Source: Carya illinoinensis (Eukaryota; Streptophyta; Magnoliopsida; Fagales; Juglandaceae). Taken from it: a stretch of 64,000 nucleotides of DNA. Position numbers and translations under genes: made by a program. Location: positions 29,022,001 through 29,086,000 of the forward strand of contig NC_056767.1 in NCBI RefSeq assembly GCF_018687715.1, written 5' to 3'. Positions 58,291 to 64,000 of this stretch are shown here, one piece after another (the first letter of the stretch is position 1; each line of letters opens with the position of its first letter). The notes under the pieces are model-generated. The model saw only the letters and a program-made list of their open reading frames with translations, did no database searches and had not been told where the DNA came from.

Positions 58291-61200
58291 GAGCATCCTC
58301 ATCCGCATCCTCATCCTCATCCCTATAATTTAACTCAAAATCACCTTTCCTCAAATTTATCCTTAAATTTTATTCATCTTCTAAAAACTTCTCACATCCC
58401 ATTCCCCATCCCTATCTCTATTTTATTAAATAATATTTCTCTATTCTTTTTTTATTACTTTTTTCTCTCTCTTCCATTTACAATTTTAACTACTAACTCT
58501 TTCGTCTTATTATCTTCTTTTCATTTTCACTTCCTAGTAAAAAAATACTACGAATCAGAAGCATTTTCACTTTTAGTGCCAATCAGAAGCAAAATAAACT
58601 AAGAGATATCCTAAACTCCAATGGATAAACGTACTAGTCACAGCTGAGTCCGAAAGCATTTTGATCTTTACGTATCAAACAATGAAAAACATAAAATTAA
58701 GCACGTGATGAATTGAAGTTTCAATCACGTTTAGAAGGATGACAGAATTAAAATGAAAATGACAGGAAGAAGTCCAAACATCCACAAAGCAGCGAGATTT
58801 TCATCATTGTTTCTATATCAAAAACAAACCTAGTAATTTTAATCTCCAGCATTTCATCCGAAACCAAATAGAATATTTTCATCTATATACATTTCATCCG
58901 CAACAAAACAGAACACAAAAGGAAAACAAATCGTTAAGCCTTGGCACTGTCAGTCGTGAAGAATTAAAACAGTTCTTGACACTGTCAGAAACCATGAGTT
59001 AAGCCACATGCCCTCAACTGTCTTGCTTGACTCCCCTCCCTTTTCATTGAACACAGCGAGCTTTTTCTTCCTGTCCCATCCCAAGTGATTTCTGGGCCTT
59101 TCCAATGCCTTCTGGATCTGCAATGCAATGATTTTCATAAACTGTTGCAGCATACTTAAAATTAATAATATGGAATAAGAAAATGTCAAGGGCTTGATCA
59201 CAAGACCTAATCCTTCAGACTTTCAATGAACTTGTGTGCAATTATGAGACCAACATTAGCTCCCTTTTTAAAGGATAATAACCAAAATTTTGGTTTGGAA
59301 GTAACCTCAACAAATTCTGAGCTTAAAAGTTTGATGAGATAAGGTACCTTGAGTGTACATTGAAGATCTCTGCACTAGTTCATTTTACGTCTTATTAGCT
59401 AATTCTTTTATTATATATTTATGTGTGTGAGAGAGAGAGAGAGAACCATCTACCTGAATTTATACTTCAGTCCTTCAAACAGATGTCATTAAAAATAATT
59501 ATATTACTTCCACATGCATACTTGTTATGATGCAGAAATACCAAAAGTACATAACTCTAGGTGCAGTGAAAGATAACAGATTAGGCCAGAGGGTGGGGGA
59601 AACATAAATGGTAAATTTTTGTAACTGAAAAGGAAAAATAATAATAAGAATCCTTGGAACTAAAAGGTTGAAAATGTTGTATTGTACAAGATAAATTAAA
59701 CTATTTCCATCTTACTACTAAGAAATGCACATGGAAATCCACTTACCAAAGAACTGCATGAAAATGGGCGTGAAGAAGCTCAAGTTGCGGGAGATATTAT
59801 AGGCCATGGTAGGTGGAAGAGGTTTCACAACAGGTTGAAGAAACTGTATAAACAAGAGTATTTCATGTCAAACTGAAGTAAGAACATATTCAGGCACAAA
59901 CCTATTTAAAGAAAGCAGATGGAAATGATGAGTAAAATATTATCAATCACCAAGCAAAAAGAAATGCGTAAAGCTGCATACTTCAAGCAGCTAGCCCCTG
60001 AAAAGCTATAAAGTATCAATTGATAGAAAAACATAACATAAAATGTTTAGACTACATAAGAAGTAATTGATATATATATATCCTATGGACATGCCTTTAC
60101 TCACTGAGGAAGTTAATGGCTTTCCCAATCAAATTCAGTGATCTAAATCGTGGAAGACAAAAAATGCACCAACCTCACCGCATGCTTCTATAACAAGATT
60201 AAGTTGAATTAACCATTTAGAGTATCAAAAAAATATTCTGCCTGAAGAGACACAAAAGTGCATCATTTCTAAAATCAAATTGAATGCAGGAAAAGCAACA
60301 CATTTTATGACTTCAGAACATGATAAGATCATGGCTTAACAATGAACCTCGTCTAAATCTTTACAGATGACAGACCCTTAATGTAATATAACTAACAAGC
60401 ATTCTACCCTGTAAGTTTAAGATTTCTGCTGCCCTCTGGAAAGCACAAAATGGCCAGTTCCTAAAAGAAAAACCAGCAAAGCTCTAGGGATTAGCATTCG
60501 CATGAAAGGAGGAAAAAAAAAAAAAAAACCAATCGAGGTGAGTATCGAGAATTCAGAGTTATCCCAGTATTGATTGTTCATATTTAGCTTATATTTAAAA
60601 ATAATGAAGTATGAACTACATAGTCTGCAGAAAGGTCTCTTATGATAAAAAGACATCTACTTTCAGCAGCGGCAAGCAAGTAATCAATAGTCTATGAATT
60701 CGGTAAAATAAGATACCCATTTTCAAGCAAGTAATCAAGAACTCTTTCGATTGTGTAGGCAAATAGATATAACATCCTTTGACAACCGCACGAAGTACCC
60801 GAATTTATTAATAAATTCCAACACAAAAGCAACTATCAAAGAGATATCTAATAATGGAATCACTAAAAAAAAAGAGATATCTAATAATTACGCTGAAAGA
60901 TGTAACAGAGCTGGGGGTCAATCTTGACAAGGGAATCATCATCTTTGAGGTCGTGGCGTTTGGACTTGTCGTTCTTTCTTCGAGGGACGCGCATCACCGA
61001 TTCGACTCGAGGCTACTTCGTGACTTTGAGCTTTACATCCCGAAACTCCTCGACAGCCTCCTCTTTGCCCCTCCATGGTGCCGACGACATCAACTCCCTC
61101 TTCGCCCTCCCCAATATTGTATTGAGATTTATTATCACAAACTATCGATCTGAGAAGAGAGAAAATAAACGATGTAAAAGAATTGAGAATCACTTACAGG

Positions 61201-61455
61201 AGAAGAGAGGTGCTCGTTGGTGCTGCGTTGCGAGGGAGGGAAGGGAGAAGAAGGCGCGCGACGAAGGAGAGAATCGTTGGGGCAGGAGCGATGGGGATGT
61301 ACAGTCGTTCCCCATATATGGGGAACTTCTGTAGCACCCCTATACTTCATCCCCATTTTAGGGATTGGGATGGGGGGAGGTTTTTCATGAAAACCTTAAA
61401 AGTTTCCCTAAATTATAGGGATGGGGGGCGGATGCAGAACGGGATGCGAGTGCTC
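58291..61455. mobile_element. TIR element with TTA duplications (PIF/Harbinger-like), carrying gene exons
   Basis: Left end GAGCATCCTCATCCGCATCC; right end, reversed, GAGCACTCGCATCCCG. Both then reach CATCCCTATAATTTA about 30-35 bp in, and both are flanked directly by TTA (58288-58290 and 61456-61458). A 3-bp TTA duplication and GAGCA-type ends fit PIF/Harbinger elements. No transposase was recognised inside. Instead, minus-strand pieces of a small plant gene are present (59044-61090). The alternative is two separate MITEs of one family on either side of a decayed gene. Confidence 0.55.
59044..61090 (-). pseudogene. Decayed small plant gene of unknown function, inside the TIR element
   Basis: Minus-strand exon-like pieces with splice sites. 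A first exon starts at ATG 61090 (MSSAPWRGKEEAVEEFRDVK) but meets TAG at 61015-61013. Past that stop the same frame gives VMRVPRRKNDKSKRHDLKDD, then needs a one-base shift. An exon at 59843-59747 gives FLQPVVKPLPPTMAYNISRN, then LSFFTPIFMQFF. An exon at 59117-59044 gives DPEGIGKAQKSLGMGQEEKA, ending RCVQ. The intron borders of the last two are good GT-AG. I do not recognise the product. The stop and shift suggest a pseudogene; a sequencing error at one site alone would not restore it. Confidence 0.6.
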
Positions 61456-62457
61456 TTAGTTGCTTCCTCGTTTTCCATCAAAATCTAGGAGGCAAGAGGC
61501 TATTGAACTTTGAACTTTGAACTTTAGGCCTGCCAGACATGGTGAAGCCCGGTTTCCAGATACTGTTGCAGAAATAATTGTCACCAAGTTTTCCCTTTTC
61601 CATATCCCATGATTAAAATGAATTAGAGGCATGCAAAGATAAAGCTGAATGAAATATTTTGATTAAACATGGAAGGAGTGGCAAGTGGCAACAAGCTAAG
61701 AAACTTTCGAGGAAAACGTTGTTGGTTGGGCAGTGTGTGGCGAGCCTCTGAGTCTCAGCAAGTTATTGATCTTTATACATGTGAAAACTCTGAGCGCTCA
61801 TGATTTGTTTCAAAGATTCCTACATTTTTTGCACAAACAGAGTCTGCGCGCAAATGATGGAGATCCTACTCATGTCACGAATAAGGATTGTGAATTGCGA
61901 TCAATCCGCCAATTCCATGGTTATTACACATCCAGCGCCAAGGCTTGTGAGGTTGAACTGAATAAACTTCTAACTACTTTGCAGTTATATCATTTGGCTC
62001 CAAAGTAAAGCAAAAACTAAAAAACGTGTTGATGCCAGTAAATATGGACCACAATATTGTGAAGGGATCCAGTGGGAAGGGATGGCAAAACAAGAAGGAA
62101 ACAATCAGCAGCATTGACACAAAATAATTCCTTCTTCATTAGAAAATAAGCATTTTGGACTGGGGCTTGCTTAACAACACCCTCAAATGTCTAATACAGA
62201 ACAATCAGAATGAGAACCAAATAAAAAAAAAAAAAAAAAACAAAGAGGTGGGGTTTGGGGAGAAGCGTGAGAACTAGAACTGCCAAAGAGCCTGTATAGA
62301 GAAGACTACCAATAATAACAATTTCTGTGATTTAAAATTCAAAACTGAACCCAACTGGTAAGTTCAGAAGGATTCCCCACGATTTTACATCCCAAGTGAA
62401 ACTCTGTGCTTCCTCAGCCGGTACCTAACGGCCACTCCATTGTCACTTGAAAGACAA
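61456..62457. other. Spacer between the TIR element and the TMN gene
   Basis: No supported gene. A 91-codon frame at 61733-62008 has no recognisable family and no splice or leader evidence. The stretch from about 62250 to 62457 is probably the 3' UTR of the nonaspanin gene on the minus strand. Confidence 0.5.
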
Positions 62458-64000
62458 TTAATCAATCTTCACTGATGAGTAGATAAGCCTTGTGAACCAG
62501 AAGCAAGCATAAAAACCAATTGTACCAGTCAGCACGAAGAATGCATATGAGACAATCAGCATGTAGCCAAAGTACAGGATCCCAGACACTGGCTTTGTGA
62601 TCTCAAGCTTTGTAAAGAAATAGAAGGCAGCATAGAGGAAAAGGTAGAGTGCTGAGGAACCTGAAGTCAAATACGACCTCCACCACCAAAGGTAGTCCTC
62701 GCTGCACAGCTGGAAGTAACATAGTACAATTGTAATCTCGGCACAAGTGACAATAAGGATGACAAAGACAATGAAGAGGAAACCAAATATGTAATAAAAC
62801 TGTTGCAGCCAAATCGAAGTGAGGATGAAAAAGAGTTCAATAAAGACGGCACCAAAGGGGAGTATGCCTCCAATTAGGATAGAGAATGCTGGGTTCATGT
62901 ACCAAGCCTGTTCTGGGATCTGCCTAGGGATCTTATTGGTTTTCACAGGATCCTCAATTGCAGGCTTCCTAAAACCCACATAACTACCCACAAAAATAAG
63001 GGGAACTGAGATGCCAAACCACAAGAAAACCAGCGCAAACATGGTTCCAAATGGCACTGCCCCAGAAGACTTCTGGCCCCAAATTATAGCATTCAAGATG
63101 AAGAAAACGGTAAAGACAGTTGCAGGAAACGTGACAGCTGTTTTGAGAGTAATTTTCTGCCATTCTGTTCCCTTGAACATCTTATAAAGACGGGAGGAAG
63201 AGTATCCAGCAAATATTCCCATAAACACCCAGACTACGAGCATGGCTGTCATCAAACCACCTCGGTTTGAGGGGGAGAGGAATCCAAGGACAGCAAAGAT
63301 CATAGTCACAAGAATCATCCCAAAAAACTGGACTCCTGTCCCAACATAAATGCAGAGCAAGTCTGAGTTTGATGGAGGCCTGAAAACATCCCCATGCACC
63401 AGTTTCCATCCTGTCTCTTCTTGGGCTTCTTCTTGGGTCTCTAATTGATTGTACTTTGAGATATCACGGTAAAGAGTCCGCAACATGATCATAGCCACCA
63501 TGCCCGAGAGGAAAAGAACAATCATCAAAGAATTAACAATTGAAAACCAGTGAATCTGATCATCGGCCATCAGAAGATAGGTATCCCACCGAGATGCCCA
63601 TTTCACGTCACTCTCCTGCAACATTAAACAAGCAGCAAGATACGGAGAAGATCATAATAAAGCCAATGGAAAGCGGAAAAAATAATTTCTTCATGAGGTA
63701 TGATAACTGACCTGAAACTCAACATCATATGTAAATATTATTTCCTTCTTATCTTCAACCTCTTGAGGGGATTCGGAGTTGATAACTGTGCGTTTTGCTT
63801 GGGGATCGCAGGTTTTTAAATGGGTGCTTTTCTCATTCCATTGACCATCATATTCATGCTTGACACTGTATTTATCAAAATAATAGAATATCTTTATACA
63901 GGCATAAACTACCATTAAGGGAGAATTATCAGAAATGATTAGAAATAACATAGAAAGGAATCAAATACTCCAACCTAAATGGTTTGACCTCAAATCCAAC
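62458..64000 (-). CDS. Transmembrane 9 superfamily protein (nonaspanin, TMN8-like), 3' part
   Basis: Partial gene running off the right edge. Exons on the minus strand: 64000-63975 (partial, ...VGFEVKPF), 63865-63712 and 63615-62458, GT-AG and in phase. The family (EMP70/TM9SF) consists of Golgi/endosomal proteins with a lumenal N-terminus and nine membrane spans. Visible are SVKHEYDGQWNEK, EIIFTYDVEFQ, ESDVKWASRWDTYLL, then all the membrane spans, with FLSPSNRGGLMTAM, IPEQAWYMNP and LCYFQLCSEDYLWWW. The C-terminus SSVKID carries the KxD motif that retains TMN proteins in the Golgi. The wording matches the TMN8-10 branch. No lesions in the part seen. Confidence 0.93.

Noticed and set aside
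61733..62008. 91-codon frame between the TIR element and the TMN gene
   Set aside because: No recognisable domain and no promoter or splice context. Left as spacer.

Overview
The window is nuclear DNA of a flowering plant, most likely a woody eudicot. The genes have GT-AG introns and plant-specific products (a TIR-NB-LRR receptor, an APO organelle protein, an early nodulin-like protein, a plant CNGC). The spacers are AT-rich and full of MITEs, SINEs and L1-type LINEs. My best guess is Fagales (walnut/hickory type), but that rests on remembered resemblance and was not tested.

Layout. 1-13.4 kb is a TNL resistance-gene neighbourhood: a decayed LRR/C-JID fragment (4571-5206), clusters of a roughly 110-bp repeat upstream of the receptor, and one five-exon TNL gene (7752-12063). 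Its terminal C-JID exon is duplicated in tandem (12238-12768). 14.2-17.5 kb holds a broken, intron-containing copy of the SRP receptor alpha subunit gene. An early nodulin-like gene that has lost its GPI tail by a frameshift lies at 19.2-19.8 kb (minus strand). A degenerate LINE covers 22.2-24.9 kb. A three-exon APO2-type gene (25.1-28.7 kb) and a plastid LPAT1-type acyltransferase gene (29.9-32.9 kb) follow on the plus strand. A full-length LINE (33553-39315, minus strand) has both ORFs open and a perfect 17-bp target-site duplication. 39-42.7 kb is MITE-rich and includes a clean 660-bp hAT-like element.

42.7-58.1 kb is one large group II cyclic nucleotide-gated channel gene (seven coding exons, 728 aa). 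Its introns hold at least six retroelement insertions, including a 2.85-kb LINE with an open 910-codon ORF. A 3.17-kb element with inverted termini and TTA duplications (58291-61455) carries a decayed copy of a small plant gene. The right edge (62458-64000, minus strand) is the 3' part of a TMN8-type nonaspanin gene.

The genes do not form a pathway or operon; this is ordinary plant gene order. The most unusual signals are structural: the duplicated C-JID exon, in which the intron copies are nearly identical while the exon copies differ strongly; a stop codon supplied by SINE-like sequence; a SINE tail matching the local LINE tail; 27-33-bp LINE insertions with full target-site duplications; and the gene-carrying TIR element. 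I did not find a convincing new multi-gene system.
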